Origin: Halosimplex aquaticum
GTDB lineage: Archaea > Halobacteriota > Halobacteria > Halobacteriales > Haloarculaceae
DNA length: 64,000 nt
NCBI RefSeq assembly: GCF_028747785.1
Contig: NZ_CP118158.1
Coordinates: 372,001-436,000 of the forward strand
Reading direction: 5' to 3'
The translations under genes and the position numbers were made by a program. Of this stretch, positions 52,615 to 62,852 are shown piece by piece. Below the pieces are notes generated by a model. The model saw nothing but the letters and a program-made list of their open reading frames with translations. It did no database searches and was not told the origin of the DNA. Each line of letters begins with the position of its first letter. Position 1 is the stretch's first letter.

Positions 52615-54798
52615 ATGCCGAAGGAACTAGAACGAGACCTCGGTCTCCCGTCGGTGCTCGCGATCAGTATCGGCGCGATGGTCGGGAGCGGGATCTTCAT
52701 CCTCCCGGCCCTCGCGCTGAAGATGGCCGGCCCCGCCGTCATCCTCGCGTACCTGCTCGCGGGACTGCTCGTGCTCCCCGCGGCGCTGAGCAAGGCGGAG
52801 ATGGCGACGGCGATGCCCGAAGCGGGCGGCACGTACATCTACATCGAGCGCGGCATGGGGCCGATGCTCGGGACGGTCGCCGGCATCGGGACGTGGTTCG
52901 CCCTCTCGTTCAAGGGCGCGCTCGCGCTCGTCGGCGGGGTCCCCTACCTCGTCGTCCTGTTCGACCTGCCGATAAAGCCCGTCGCGCTCGGGCTCGCCGC
53001 GCTCCTCATCGTCGTGAACCTCTTCGGCGCCAAACAGACCGGCCGCCTGCAGGTCGCCATCGTCGCCGCGATGCTCGCCGCGATGGTGTGGTTCGTCGGC
53101 GGCAGCGTCGGCTCCGTCGAGCGACAGGCCTTCGGCGGATTCTTCGAGGCCGGCGGCGGCGGACTGCTCGCCGCGACCGGCTTCGTGTTCGTCTCCTACG
53201 CCGGCGTCACGAAGATCGCCAGCGTCGCCGAGGAGGTCGAGGACCCCGGCCGGGTCATCCCGAAGGGGATGATCTACTCGCTGGGGTTCACGACGCTCCT
53301 CTACGTGCTGATCGTCGCGGTCATCGTCGGCGTCACGCCCGAGGGGATCGTCGGCTCGAACACGCCCGTGGCCGACGTCGCCGAGGCGACGATGCCGACC
53401 ACGGGCGTCGTTGCGGTCGTCGCCGCCGCGATCCTGGCGCTGGTCAGCACGGCCAACGCCGGCCTGCTCTCGTCGTCGCGGTACCCGTTCGCGATGAGCC
53501 GGGACCAGCTCGCGCCGCCATCGCTGTCGACGATCAGCGACCGGTTCAACACGCCGACGGCGGCGATCTCGCTCACCGGGCTCGTCATGCTCGCGCTCAT
53601 CGCGTTCGTCCCGATCATGGAGATCGCGAAGCTCGCGAGCGCGTTCCAGATCCTGGTGTTCGTCCTCGTCAACGTCGCTGTGGTCGCGTTCCGGAAGAGC
53701 GACGCCGAGTACGAACCCAGCTACGAGGCGCCGCTGTACCCCTGGATGCAGGGGTTCGGCGTCGTCGGCGGGCTCGTCCTCCTCACGCAGATGGGGTGGC
53801 TCCCGCTGGCCGGTGCCGTCGTCATCACCGCCGCCGGGGCCCTCTGGTACTACGGCTACGCGCGCCGCAACGTCGACCGCGAGGGCGCCGCCGCCGACGT
53901 CGTCCGTCGGCGGATCGACCGCCGCGCCGTCGAAGCGACCTCCTCGACGTTCCGCGACGGCGGCGACGGCGACGTGCTCGTCGCCGTCACCGAGGACACC
54001 ACCGAGGAGCGCGAGCGCACGCTCCTCTCCGTTGGCGCGAGCCTCGCGCGCCGGGACGACGGAAGCGTCACGGTCGTACAGTTCGACCAGGTGCCCGACC
54101 AGACGCCGCTGGACTACGCCGAGGGAGTCGTCTCCGACGCCGACCAGCGGTTCGAGGAACGCACCGACCGGCTGGTGACCGACCTCGACGTGCCCGTCGA
54201 GTATGGCGAGGTGGTCAGCCACGACGCGGCGCGCGCGACGAACAACTTCGCGACCGCCCACGACTTCGACCTTGTCGTCGCCGAGCCGACGACCGACGAC
54301 GCTGTCTCGCGCCTGCTCGGCGACCTGTTCGATGACGGCGCCGACTACGACCTCGTCACGGTCGCGGCCGAGGACGTCGACGACCTCGACACCGTCACGC
54401 TGGTCACCGACCGCGGGCCGTTCGACCCGGTGAAGGTCACGATCGCCGACGCCCTCGCCGGCGAACGCGGCGGGACGCTACGGCTCGTCCACGGCATCGC
54501 CGCGGACGCGCCGCCCGAACGACGCGAGTCCGTCGTCGACTACCACGACGCGCTCGCGGACCTGTGTTCGGCGCCGGTCGAGTCTCGCGTCGTCGAGGGC
54601 CGCGACACCCCGACGGCGCTCGCCGAAGCGACTCACGACAGCGAACTCGTCGTCGCCGCGGACGACGGCGACGTGGTGTTGCAGTCCGCCATCGGCGACC
54701 GCCTGTCCGAGGGCGACACCGGCCTGATCACCGTCCAACCGCAGGGATCGCGACGGCCGGGGCCGCTCGGCCGACTCATCGAACGCGCCGTGTTCTGA
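52615..54798 (+). CDS. APC-superfamily transporter with C-terminal UspA-like domains
   Basis: The 727-residue protein has about 12 transmembrane segments up to residue 425 (start LPSVLAISIGAMVGSGIFIL, the APC first helix). A cytosolic part of about 300 residues with two UspA-like halves follows (DVLVAVTEDTTEERERTLLS and TLVTDRGPFDPVKVTIADAL). Fusions of cationic-amino-acid-type permeases with universal-stress domains are common in haloarchaea. UspA domains can bind ATP and may gate transport. The gene starts 1 bp after the RCK-like gene, forming a two-gene unit. The substrate is unknown. Confidence 0.88.
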   Translation: MPKELERDLGLPSVLAISIGAMVGSGIFILPALALKMAGPAVILAYLLAGLLVLPAALSKAEMATAMPEAGGTYIYIERGMGPMLGTVAGIGTWFALSFKGALALVGGVPYLVVLFDLPIKPVALGLAALLIVVNLFGAKQTGRLQVAIVAAMLAAMVWFVGGSVGSVERQAFGGFFEAGGGGLLAATGFVFVSYAGVTKIASVAEEVEDPGRVIPKGMIYSLGFTTLLYVLIVAVIVGVTPEGIVGSNTPVADVAEATMPTTGVVAVVAAAILALVSTANAGLLSSSRYPFAMSRDQLAPPSLSTISDRFNTPTAAISLTGLVMLALIAFVPIMEIAKLASAFQILVFVLVNVAVVAFRKSDAEYEPSYEAPLYPWMQGFGVVGGLVLLTQMGWLPLAGAVVITAAGALWYYGYARRNVDREGAAADVVRRRIDRRAVEATSSTFRDGGDGDVLVAVTEDTTEERERTLLSVGASLARRDDGSVTVVQFDQVPDQTPLDYAEGVVSDADQRFEERTDRLVTDLDVPVEYGEVVSHDAARATNNFATAHDFDLVVAEPTTDDAVSRLLGDLFDDGADYDLVTVAAEDVDDLDTVTLVTDRGPFDPVKVTIADALAGERGGTLRLVHGIAADAPPERRESVVDYHDALADLCSAPVESRVVEGRDTPTALAEATHDSELVVAADDGDVVLQSAIGDRLSEGDTGLITVQPQGSRRPGPLGRLIERAVF

Positions 54799-54845
54799 AC
54801 CCGGGACCGCCCGTGGGCGGTTCCGAAAAAAATTCCGCGGTTCGC

Positions 54846-54986
54846 TCACTCGTCGCCGCCGTCCGTGAGGACTTCCACGTCGTCGCTGCCGTCCTCGTTC
54901 AGGAACGCCGGCAGGTCCCCCTCCGAGTCCGCCTCGGCCTCGTCGCGGTCACGGTCCCAGACGCGGGAGGTGTATTCGTGGCACAT
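54846..54986 (-). CDS. Small acidic protein, 46 residues
   Basis: The frame from the ATG at 54984-54986 to the TGA at 54846-54848 encodes MCHEYTSRVWDRDRDEAEAD and a tail rich in Asp/Glu (DGSDDVEVLTDGGDE). The composition is typical of haloarchaeal proteins and the third positions are GC-rich. A short Cys-His N-terminus followed by an acidic tail is seen in small conserved haloarchaeal proteins, but I cannot name a family. It lies downstream of, and co-directional with, the GGGP synthase gene. Confidence 0.55.
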   Translation of the reverse strand: MCHEYTSRVWDRDRDEAEADSEGDLPAFLNEDGSDDVEVLTDGGDE

Positions 54987-55086
54987 AGTAGCACACCATC
55001 TAGAACGGGAGGCCAGACGCAGTTCAACCTTGCGTCGGGTGCGGTCGAGACGGAGGCCGCGGTGGAGTCGTCGCGAGAACCGGGAT

Positions 55087-55809
55087 TCAGTCGGTCAGCG
55101 TCGCGGCCGTGGCGTCTTTGGCGCCTTCGACGGTCTCGGCGACGGCGTCGACGCCCTCGTCGTGGACGAGGTCGCCGACGATGACGGTGTCGGCGTACTG
55201 GGCCATCGTGTTCGCCGAGTCGTAGTCGTGGATACCGCCGCCGTAGAACAGGGCGGCCTCCTCTAGCGCGTCGGCGGCCGCGGCGACGACCTCGGGGTCG
55301 CCGAAGGTCCCCGAGTACTCGGTGTAGATGATCTCCTGGCCGAGCATCTGCTCGCCGACCTCGGCGTAGGCGGCCACGTCGTCGGCGTCGAGGTCGCAGT
55401 TCGCCTCGGTGTAGATCGCGGCCGAGGACTCGGGGTTGAGGACGACGTACCCCTCTGTGTACGTCCGCTCCCAGTCGATGTCGTCGTCGAGGCGGACCCA
55501 CTCTTTCTGCATTCCGGTGAGCCACGCCACGTCGCCAGCGTTCAGGACTTCGGGGACGAGGTAGCCGTCGACGCCGTCAGCGTGGACGACGTTCGTGAGG
55601 TTCGACGGCTCGATGTACAACGGGATGTCGTACTCGGCGCAGCCGTCGATCACCCAGCGCATCTTCTCCTCGGTGACGCCGGTGGTTCCGCCGACTTCGA
55701 TGGCGTCCGTCCCGCACTCGGCGATGTCTTCGAACGTCTCGCCGTCGACGAGATCCTTGTCCGGGTCGACCTTCAGAATGTGGTCCCAGTCGTCCCACGG
55801 CCTCTGCAT
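55087..55809 (-). CDS. Geranylgeranylglyceryl phosphate synthase
   Basis: The enzyme makes the first ether bond of archaeal membrane lipids, joining geranylgeranyl diphosphate to glycerol-1-phosphate. The 240-residue TIM barrel begins [20 protein letters not shown] and has [36 protein letters not shown] and [20 protein letters not shown], the phosphate-binding C-terminal motif. The ATG at 55807-55809 is chosen because GGTTTTATCC lies about 26 nt upstream; a second ATG four codons earlier is less likely. Confidence 0.94.
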   Translation of the reverse strand: MQRPWDDWDHILKVDPDKDLVDGETFEDIAECGTDAIEVGGTTGVTEEKMRWVIDGCAEYDIPLYIEPSNLTNVVHADGVDGYLVPEVLNAGDVAWLTGMQKEWVRLDDDIDWERTYTEGYVVLNPESSAAIYTEANCDLDADDVAAYAEVGEQMLGQEIIYTEYSGTFGDPEVVAAAADALEEAALFYGGGIHDYDSANTMAQYADTVIVGDLVHDEGVDAVAETVEGAKDATAATLTD

Positions 55810-55992
55810 ACTGCCACACACCCAACGCCCGGATAAAACCGCTTCGGATACTGGCGATTACGGCCGGGAGACGCCGGGGCGTCGAGAGCGGTCGCTAGAC
55901 GACAGCACGCGAGGAAAAGCCGCGCCCCGCTGTCGCCCGGAGACCGGCCCACCGCCGTCAGTTCTATTTCGGTAACCGCCTTTGTACGGGTA

Positions 55993-56445
55993 ATGCCAGA
56001 CGGCGCGCGATTGACGACCGTCGAGGATGTCTACGAGGAGGGGTCGTACACGTTCACCGCACTGGACCCGTTCGACATGGACGAGGAGATCATCGTCGTC
56101 CCCTGCGAGGACCCCGCGGAGACCGAACCGGCCGCGGGCGAGGGCGACCGCGGCGTCGCGGCGTGGATCAACCGCTGCACCCACGAAGCCCAGCGGTTCG
56201 ACACCGGCCGCGGCGTCCCCATGCGCGACGGCGAGATCATCTGCCCGAAACACGGCTCCTTCTTCGACTCGTGTTCGGGCGACTGCGACAACGGCGAGGC
56301 CGCGGGAACGACGCTTCCCGACGTGGAGGTGGCCGTGGAAGACGGGGAAGTGTATCTCGTCGACGACGATTACACGTTCGATCACGAGGGGAAGATCGAC
56401 GACGGCGACAGCGGTCCGGGTTCCACGTCGCACATCGGGTTTTAG
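55993..56445 (+). CDS. Rieske [2Fe-2S] protein, soluble
   Basis: The 150-residue protein has the Rieske cluster motifs WINRCTHEAQRF (CxH) and ICPKHGSFFDSCSGDC (CxxH), about 20 residues apart. It lacks an N-terminal membrane anchor, so it is a soluble ferredoxin-type electron carrier rather than a bc1-type subunit. The C-terminal part is acidic. The partner oxygenase or reductase is not nearby. Confidence 0.88.
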   Translation: MPDGARLTTVEDVYEEGSYTFTALDPFDMDEEIIVVPCEDPAETEPAAGEGDRGVAAWINRCTHEAQRFDTGRGVPMRDGEIICPKHGSFFDSCSGDCDNGEAAGTTLPDVEVAVEDGEVYLVDDDYTFDHEGKIDDGDSGPGSTSHIGF

Positions 56446-56512
56446 GCCGGGCCCCCGCCGAGGGCCCGGTCCCGGAGTTTTAAGCGACCGACAGGTGTAG
56501 CCAGTCCAACAG

Positions 56513-57319
56513 ATGCGAGTCGCGAACGTCGTCACGGCACCGCTCGCCGGAGTGGTCGTCGTCACTGCGCTGGCGCCGGTCGTGCCGGTCGCGCTCACGC
56601 TCCTGCTGGGGGCAGCGGTTGCGACGGCCGTGACCTGGCGGGCCGACACCCGGCTGTACGGACTGGTCGGCGCGCTGTACCTACTGACGGTCGGGACTGC
56701 GGTGCTCGCCTCCGGCCGCTTCCCGCTGGCCTGGCAGCGCACGCCGCTGGTCGCGCTCTGGGGGTTCGGACTGCTGAGCCTGTCGGTGTTCTGCCTGCGC
56801 GTCGCGCTCGGGGTCGTCGGGCGGCGGCTGCTCGCGCTGTTCGTGAGCGACGAGAGCGCCGCCAGCGTCTGGGAAGCGCTCTCGGCGTTCGGCGAGACCC
56901 TGGTCGTCGCCTGGTACGTCCTGACCGCCCACGAGAAGGCCGTCCGGTCGGGCGGCGTCGTCGCCGGCACGGCGGGGACGACAGTGCTCGACGCCGCCGG
57001 CTACGACCTGCCGATCCTCGCCGCGGTGCTCCAGCGCCACTCGACGGTCACCCTCGCCGGCCGCGAGTTCCTCGTTCCGCTGTGGGCGCTCAGACACGGC
57101 ATCGACGCGACGGTCGTGCTGTTCGTCGGCTGTCTGATCGTCGGCTTCCACACCCTCGGGACGTTCGCGGCGATGTGGCGAGCGATCACCGAGGCGGGCG
57201 ACTACGCGGCGGAGAAGACGGAAGCCGGTGCGGCGGCCGCGGCGGCGACGGACGCCGCGACCGATCCAGTGACGGACGGGACCGATCGAACCGGCGGGTC
57301 CAACGAACGGACGGACTGA
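56513..57319 (+). CDS. Multi-span membrane protein of unknown function
   Basis: The 268-residue protein has about six hydrophobic segments, starting NVVTAPLAGVVVVTALAPVV, and a cytosolic tail rich in Ala/Thr/Asp (about residues 235-268). Between segments lie SDESAASVWEALSAFGE and AVLQRHSTVTLAGREFLVP. No family is recognised. It converges with topA, with 24 bp between the stop codons. Confidence 0.6.
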   Translation: MRVANVVTAPLAGVVVVTALAPVVPVALTLLLGAAVATAVTWRADTRLYGLVGALYLLTVGTAVLASGRFPLAWQRTPLVALWGFGLLSLSVFCLRVALGVVGRRLLALFVSDESAASVWEALSAFGETLVVAWYVLTAHEKAVRSGGVVAGTAGTTVLDAAGYDLPILAAVLQRHSTVTLAGREFLVPLWALRHGIDATVVLFVGCLIVGFHTLGTFAAMWRAITEAGDYAAEKTEAGAAAAAATDAATDPVTDGTDRTGGSNERTD

Positions 57320-57343
57320 GAAAGACGACCCGGATACGGGCGA

Positions 57344-59932
57344 TCAGTCGCTCTCTGCGCGTTCGTCGGCAGCGCTGGCTCCGTCGATCAGGTCCTCGCT
57401 CTCGCCCTCGGATTCCGCGTCGTCGTCTGGGTCGTCGTCCGAGTCCGTGTCGACCTCGGGCACCTGCGACTGCCAGTCGCGGATCTGGCCGGCGCTCACG
57501 CCCTGGATCTCCGTCGCGAGGACGTCCGGGTCGACGTCGTGGAGGTCCTGGGGCGCGTCGACGCCCGCGTTCTCCAGGCGCTCGGCCGTGGCGGGGCCGA
57601 CGCCGTCGAGGTCTTCGAGGTCGTCGACGGCCTGGCGGGCCTGGTACTCCTTGAAGTTGCAGATCGGACAGCCGAGCTCCCACGGATCGTCGCCGCTGTG
57701 GACGACGAGTTCCGGCAGGTCGTGCTCGTCGCAGTACTCGTCGGTGACTTCGATGTCGCCGCGGCGCGGGAGCGGCAGCGAGTAGTCGCAGTCCGGGTAG
57801 CGCGTACAGCCGACGAGGCGCGAGCCCGACCGCAGCTTCTTGATGGCGAGTTCGCCGCCGTGGTCCTCGCCGCAGTCGGGACAGACGCCGATGACCTCGT
57901 CCTCGGTGTCGTCGGCCTCGTCGGCCTTGCACTGCGGACAGCCGTGGACGAACGTGTCCCGACCGGCGAGCATCTTCACGTGGTTCAGGCCGTGCTCTTC
58001 GCATGTCTCTTCGAGGACGAGCGGCTCGCCCGAACTCGGCAGCGGGAGCGTGTACTGGCAGTCGGGGTAGCCGTCGCAGCCGACGAAGTACGACCCCTGG
58101 CGGCTCTGGCGGATGAGCAGGTCGTGGTCGCTCTGGGGACAGGGCCCGAGCCGGCGGTCGGCCTTCAGCGACTCCTGGAGGTGGTCGCCGATGTCCTCGC
58201 GGGACTCCCGCAGTTCCTCGAAGACGCGTTCGAGCATCTCGCGGGACTCCTGGGTCACGTCGTCGAGCGTCGCCTCGCCGCTGGCGATGGCGGACATGTC
58301 GGCTTCGAGCTGGGCCGTCATGTCGTCGCTGACGACGCGGTCGGCGAACTCCTCGGCGGCCTCGACGACCGCCTCGGCGATGGCGGTCGGCCGGGGCGGG
58401 TCGGACTCGATGTACCCGCGGTCGTAGAGCTTCTCGATGGTGTTGTGCCGCGTCGCCTTCGTCCCCAGTCCCAGGTCCTCCATCTTCTGGATGAGCCGGG
58501 ACTGCCCGTAGCGGCGGGGCGGCTGGGTCTGCTTGGCTTCGAGTTCGACGTCGGTCACGTCGAGGTGTTCGCCCTCCTCGACGGCCGGCAGGAACGACTC
58601 GCTGGCCGACGAGTAGGGATAGACGGCGTGGTAGCCGGCTTCGAGCAGGCGCTTGCCAGTGGCCTTGAGCTTGCAGTCCTTCGCTTCCGCGACGACGCGG
58701 AGGTGCTCCCACGTGGCCGGCTCGGCGACCGTCGCGAAGAAGCGACGCACGACGAGTTCGTAGACTTCCCACTCGTCCTCGTCGAGCGCGCCCCGGTCGG
58801 GCACCTCGCCGGTCGGGTGGATCGGCGGGTGGTCGGTCGTCTCGTCGTCGCCCTCGGTCGCCTCGATCTCCTCCACGTCGAGCAGCGACTCGGCGTCCTC
58901 GCCGAACTCCCGGGTCGCGACGAACTCGTCGAGGAGCTCCTCTGGGTCCAGGTCGTCGGGGTAGACCGTGTTGTCCGTCCGCGGGTAGGTGATGTAACCG
59001 GTCGTGTACAGTTCCTCGGCGATGGACATCGCGCGCTGGGCGGAGTAGCCCAGCGAACCCGCGGCGGAGATGAAGGCGGTCGTGTTGAACGGCGCCGGCG
59101 GGTTGTCCGTGCGCGTGCGCCGGCGGACGGTCGTGATCTCCGCACTGGTAGCCTCGCGCAGGCGCTCGTAGGCCTCGGTCGCGTCGTCCTCGTCCCAGAC
59201 GCGCTCGGCCTCGCTGCCGTCGTCGTCGTAGAAGTACTGCGCCTCGAAGGTGTCGCCGTCTTTCGTCAGGTCGGCGAACAGCTCCCAGTAGTCCTCGGGG
59301 TCGAACGCCTGGATCTCCCGCTCGCGGTCGACGATGAGCTTCAGCGTCGGCGACTGCACCCGGCCGACGGAGATGAAGTCCTCGCCGAGTTGCCGGGCCG
59401 ACAGCGAGAGGAAGCGGGTGAGCGCGGCGCCCCACACGAGGTCGATGATCTGGCGGGCCTCGCCGGCGGCGGCCAGGTCGAAGTCGATGTCGTCGGGTTC
59501 GGCGAAGGCGTTCTTGACCTCCCGCTCGGTGATCGAGGAGAAGCGGACCCGCTTGACGGGCACGTCGGTCTCCTCGCGGATGAGCTCGTAGGCCTCCTTG
59601 CCGATGAGTTCGCCCTCGCGGTCGTAGTCCGTCGCGATGACGGCCTCGTCGGCCTCGCGGGCGAGCTGGCGGAGCGTGGTGACGATGTTCTGCTGGGTCG
59701 GCGACTTGACGATGTCGGCGTCGATCAGCTCGACGGGCTCGACGTCGCGCCAGTCGGCGTACTCCTCGGGGAAGTCGACGCCGACGACGTGGCCCGACAG
59801 GCCGACGCAGCGCGTCGCGCCCCACTCGTAGACGTTGACGCCGTTGCGCTGGGTCGTACTCGCGCCGCCGTCGCTGAGGATCTCGGCGATCCGTCTGGCG
59901 GCGTTGTTCTTCTCGGTGATTATCAGTTCCAC
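57344..59932 (-). CDS. topA: DNA topoisomerase I (type IA)
   Basis: The enzyme relaxes negatively supercoiled DNA by single-strand passage. The 862-residue protein starts with the Toprim domain (MELIITEKNNAARRIAEILS, VIATDYDREGELIGKEA with DxDxE-type residues). The active-site Tyr lies in TTGYITYPRTDNTVYP. A C-terminal region follows with zinc-ribbon units (VGCDGYPDCQYTLPLP, VGCTRYPDCDYSLPLP and CxxC partners). It ends in a helix-hairpin-helix (LDGVGPATAERLENAGV), an acidic linker and tail. The two zinc modules share wording, so one probably arose by duplication. Confidence 0.95.
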   Translation of the reverse strand: MELIITEKNNAARRIAEILSDGGASTTQRNGVNVYEWGATRCVGLSGHVVGVDFPEEYADWRDVEPVELIDADIVKSPTQQNIVTTLRQLAREADEAVIATDYDREGELIGKEAYELIREETDVPVKRVRFSSITEREVKNAFAEPDDIDFDLAAAGEARQIIDLVWGAALTRFLSLSARQLGEDFISVGRVQSPTLKLIVDREREIQAFDPEDYWELFADLTKDGDTFEAQYFYDDDGSEAERVWDEDDATEAYERLREATSAEITTVRRRTRTDNPPAPFNTTAFISAAGSLGYSAQRAMSIAEELYTTGYITYPRTDNTVYPDDLDPEELLDEFVATREFGEDAESLLDVEEIEATEGDDETTDHPPIHPTGEVPDRGALDEDEWEVYELVVRRFFATVAEPATWEHLRVVAEAKDCKLKATGKRLLEAGYHAVYPYSSASESFLPAVEEGEHLDVTDVELEAKQTQPPRRYGQSRLIQKMEDLGLGTKATRHNTIEKLYDRGYIESDPPRPTAIAEAVVEAAEEFADRVVSDDMTAQLEADMSAIASGEATLDDVTQESREMLERVFEELRESREDIGDHLQESLKADRRLGPCPQSDHDLLIRQSRQGSYFVGCDGYPDCQYTLPLPSSGEPLVLEETCEEHGLNHVKMLAGRDTFVHGCPQCKADEADDTEDEVIGVCPDCGEDHGGELAIKKLRSGSRLVGCTRYPDCDYSLPLPRRGDIEVTDEYCDEHDLPELVVHSGDDPWELGCPICNFKEYQARQAVDDLEDLDGVGPATAERLENAGVDAPQDLHDVDPDVLATEIQGVSAGQIRDWQSQVPEVDTDSDDDPDDDAESEGESEDLIDGASAADERAESD

Positions 59933-60116
59933 CGAGAGCCACCTCCGGGTCCGCGGGAGTCGGTCATGAGAGTCGATAGGCGTGTCCCCGCCCTAAAGGT
60001 TTCGGGCCAAATCTGCCGACAGCGGGCGTGTACGTGCGATCGAGCGCCCGCGAGCGAGCGCGGTCGCGCCCCGCGTGGGCGTGCGCGATGGACTCCTTCA
60101 CGCGGCCTGTTCACCT

Positions 60117-61253
60117 TCACGCGGCCTGTTCGGAGACGCCGCTCGACTCCGGTTCCCGCGGGATCGCACAGGCGGGGTCGTGGCTCGCCCGCAGCGCGCT
60201 CCCGGTCAGCAGGAGGACGCTCGCTGCGAAGAAGAGGCCGCCGACCGGCGACGAGGGGTCCATGAACGCCCAGTAGACGGGCGTGGCCGCCGCGCCGAAC
60301 AGGGCGCCGGCGGCACCGTAGACGGCGGGCGCACAGCAGCCGCAGGCGGTCGCGCCGGCGGTCGTCACCGTCCCGATCATCGCCCGCGGAGACTCGATGG
60401 CCCCGCCCGCCGTCCACTGCCGTGCGGCGAGCGCGGCGTTGCTCGCGACGAGACCGCCGAGCACGCAGACGAGCAGCAGCGATCCCAGCGAGACGTACCC
60501 CGACAGCGGGATCGCCGGGAAGTAGAACTCCAGCGCCGGCCAGTAGACCAGCGGCGAGGCGACCTGGTACGGCGTGACGAAGCCCTGACCGACCATGTCG
60601 GCGGTCACGTCCGGGTTCATCGAGACCGTGCCGGCCGAGAACGCGTAGAAGACGGCGAACAGGGCGAACGAGACCACTGCCGTGGCCAGCGGGATTCGCG
60701 TCCGGAGGACGCCCGGGAACGCGTCGCCGGCGTCCCGCCAGAGGACGTACGCGATCGCCGCCGGCACCGCGGCGGCGAGCAGGTACCCGAGCGGGTGATA
60801 CAGTCCCTCGTTGGGCATCAGCGCCGGGTAGCCGATCCACGCCGCGAGCAGGAGGCCGAGCCCGACGTACCGGGGCCGCTCGGGCCACTGCCAGCGGACG
60901 ACGACCAGGCTCCCGATGGCGAGCAGGCTCGCCGTCACGGCGTTTATCATCGGGAACCAGCGCGTCCAGTCGGGCGTGTCCCCGGGCGTGATCTGGATCT
61001 CGACGAGGCCGATGGTCCCCGCGATGACGAGCACGACGCCGGCCGAGAAGAGGCCGGCACCGAGCCGGCCGGACGCGTCTTCGTCGCGGAGTTCCCTCCA
61101 GCCGCCGGCGACGGCGAGGGCGCCGAGGACCGTGACTGCGCCGAGCAGCCAGTGGGGCGTCCCGGCGTGGGTCGTCCCGCTGTGGGCGACAACGGCGTCG
61201 ATAGCGCCGGGGAGGCCGCGCGCGGTCGCTCCGAGCGCCTGTCCGAGTGTCAT
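60117..61253 (-). CDS. Polytopic membrane protein with a CGCC motif
   Basis: The 378-residue protein (ATG at 61251-61253) has about nine transmembrane segments. Near the C-terminus, within or beside a membrane segment, it has TTAGATACGCCAPAVYGAAG with Cys-Gly-Cys-Cys, followed by a late Cys in ASHDPACAIP. Clustered Cys residues in a haloarchaeal membrane protein suggest metal binding or redox chemistry. No family is recognised. It is divergent from the MATE exporter gene, 141 bp away. Confidence 0.6.
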   Translation of the reverse strand: MTLGQALGATARGLPGAIDAVVAHSGTTHAGTPHWLLGAVTVLGALAVAGGWRELRDEDASGRLGAGLFSAGVVLVIAGTIGLVEIQITPGDTPDWTRWFPMINAVTASLLAIGSLVVVRWQWPERPRYVGLGLLLAAWIGYPALMPNEGLYHPLGYLLAAAVPAAIAYVLWRDAGDAFPGVLRTRIPLATAVVSFALFAVFYAFSAGTVSMNPDVTADMVGQGFVTPYQVASPLVYWPALEFYFPAIPLSGYVSLGSLLLVCVLGGLVASNAALAARQWTAGGAIESPRAMIGTVTTAGATACGCCAPAVYGAAGALFGAAATPVYWAFMDPSSPVGGLFFAASVLLLTGSALRASHDPACAIPREPESSGVSEQAA

Positions 61254-61394
61254 TGTCGACGGTCGGGCCCGGACGGTCAAGGACGTTCTGATACGCGAGT
61301 CGAAAGCCGAGGTTCACGCGCCAACGGTGGCCGACCCGCGTCGGCGCTTCCGCGACAAATACGTTTACGGGCGGGTGGTCCCTCCACGCGGACA

Positions 61395-62852
61395 GTGAGC
61401 GAATCGGAGAGCCGCGTGGACATGACGACGGGCGCGGTGACGCCGCGCCTGTTCAAGCTCGCCTGGCCGCTCGTCGCCGGCAACCTCCTCCAGACCGCCT
61501 ACAACCTCGCGGACATGTTCTGGGTGGGCCGGGTCAGCGCCGAGGCCGTCGCCGCCGTCTCCCTGATGTTCCCGACCGCCTACCTGTTCATCTCGGTCGC
61601 GATGGGGCTGACCGCCGCCACGAACGCCATCGTCTCCCAGCACATCGGCGCCGGCAACGAGCGCCGCGCCCAGCGGACCGTCGCCCAGTCGGTCCTGCTC
61701 GCCGTCGCCGTCGCCGCAGTCCTCGCGGCGTTCGGCTTCGTCGTTCGCAAGCCGCTGGTCGCCCTCATCGGCGCGGAGGGCGCCGTCTTCGATGCCGCGG
61801 TCGCCTACATCGAGTTCGTCTTCCTCGCCATCCCCTTTACCTTCCTCTTTTTCGTCTTCCGCTCGTCGCTCCGGGCCGCCGGTGACACCCGGACCGCGAT
61901 GTGGCTGGTCGCCGCCAGTGCCGGCCTCAACATCGTCATCGACCCCGTTTTCATCCTCGACTGGGGGCCGTTCCTCGGCCTCGGCGCGCAGGGCGCGGCC
62001 GTCGCCACCTTCATCTCCCGGGGCGTCGCCGCCGCCATCGGCCTGTACATCCTCGTCGACGGCGGGTGGGGCATCCGCCTCCGGATCGGCGACCTCACGC
62101 CAGACTGGGCCATCCTCCGCAACCTCGTCGACGTGGGCTACCCCGCGACGTTCGACGGGCTCACGCGCTCGCTGGCGGCGGTCACCTTCGCCGCGCTCGT
62201 CGCCCGCTTCGGCGCCGTCGCCACCGCCGCCTACGGCATCGGCCTCCGCCTCATGTCCGTCTCCTGGACCGTCTCAGGGGCTGTGGGGCAGGCCGCGGCG
62301 ACCGGCGTCGGCCAGAACCTCGGCGCCGACCAGCCCGACCGCGCCGCCGACGTGACGTGGAAGGCGACTGGCGGCGCGATGGCTGTCCTCTTCGCCGCCG
62401 GCGGACTCGTCTACGCCTTCCCCGCCATCGCGATGGGCGTGTTCATCGGCGATCAGGCGGTCGTCGACGCCGGCGTCACCCTGCTGCGGATCATCGCCCC
62501 CTTCTGGGCCTTCTTCGGCGGGCTGATGGTGATCCAGGGCGGGTTCCGCGGCGCCGGCCGGACGAAAGTGGCGTTCGTCCTCTCGCTGCTCTCGCGGTGG
62601 ATCTTCCGCGTCCCCGTGGCCTTCGCCCTGGCCTACGCCCTCGCGCTCGACCCGATCGAGATCACGCCGGTCGACGTGAACGGCCTCTGGTGGGCGATGG
62701 CCGTCTCGGCGATCACCTCGTTCGTCGTCGGCGTCCTCTGGTTCCGCCGCGGCGGCTGGCGCGACGCCGTCATCGACGACGCGGAGGTGCCCGGTGGACC
62801 GCGCGCCGGTAGTGATGGCGTAGACGCCGACGAGGAACTGACGACCGATTGA
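61395..62852 (+). CDS. MATE-family efflux transporter
   Basis: The 485-residue protein has 12 transmembrane segments in two halves, starting FKLAWPLVAGNLLQTAYNLA and MFWVGRVSAEAVAAVSLMFP, typical of MATE exporters that expel cationic compounds by Na+ or H+ antiport. The second half repeats the pattern (IGLRLMSVSWTVSGAVGQAA, ATGVGQNLGADQPDRA). The GTG at 61395 is preferred because ATACGTTTACGG lies about 29 nt upstream; the ATG nine codons in is the alternative. Confidence 0.9.
   Translation: MSESESRVDMTTGAVTPRLFKLAWPLVAGNLLQTAYNLADMFWVGRVSAEAVAAVSLMFPTAYLFISVAMGLTAATNAIVSQHIGAGNERRAQRTVAQSVLLAVAVAAVLAAFGFVVRKPLVALIGAEGAVFDAAVAYIEFVFLAIPFTFLFFVFRSSLRAAGDTRTAMWLVAASAGLNIVIDPVFILDWGPFLGLGAQGAAVATFISRGVAAAIGLYILVDGGWGIRLRIGDLTPDWAILRNLVDVGYPATFDGLTRSLAAVTFAALVARFGAVATAAYGIGLRLMSVSWTVSGAVGQAAATGVGQNLGADQPDRAADVTWKATGGAMAVLFAAGGLVYAFPAIAMGVFIGDQAVVDAGVTLLRIIAPFWAFFGGLMVIQGGFRGAGRTKVAFVLSLLSRWIFRVPVAFALAYALALDPIEITPVDVNGLWWAMAVSAITSFVVGVLWFRRGGWRDAVIDDAEVPGGPRAGSDGVDADEELTTD

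Noticed and set aside
57539..60265. 908-codon rightward frame opposite topA
   Set aside because: Antisense shadow; topA on the minus strand has all type IA topoisomerase motifs.
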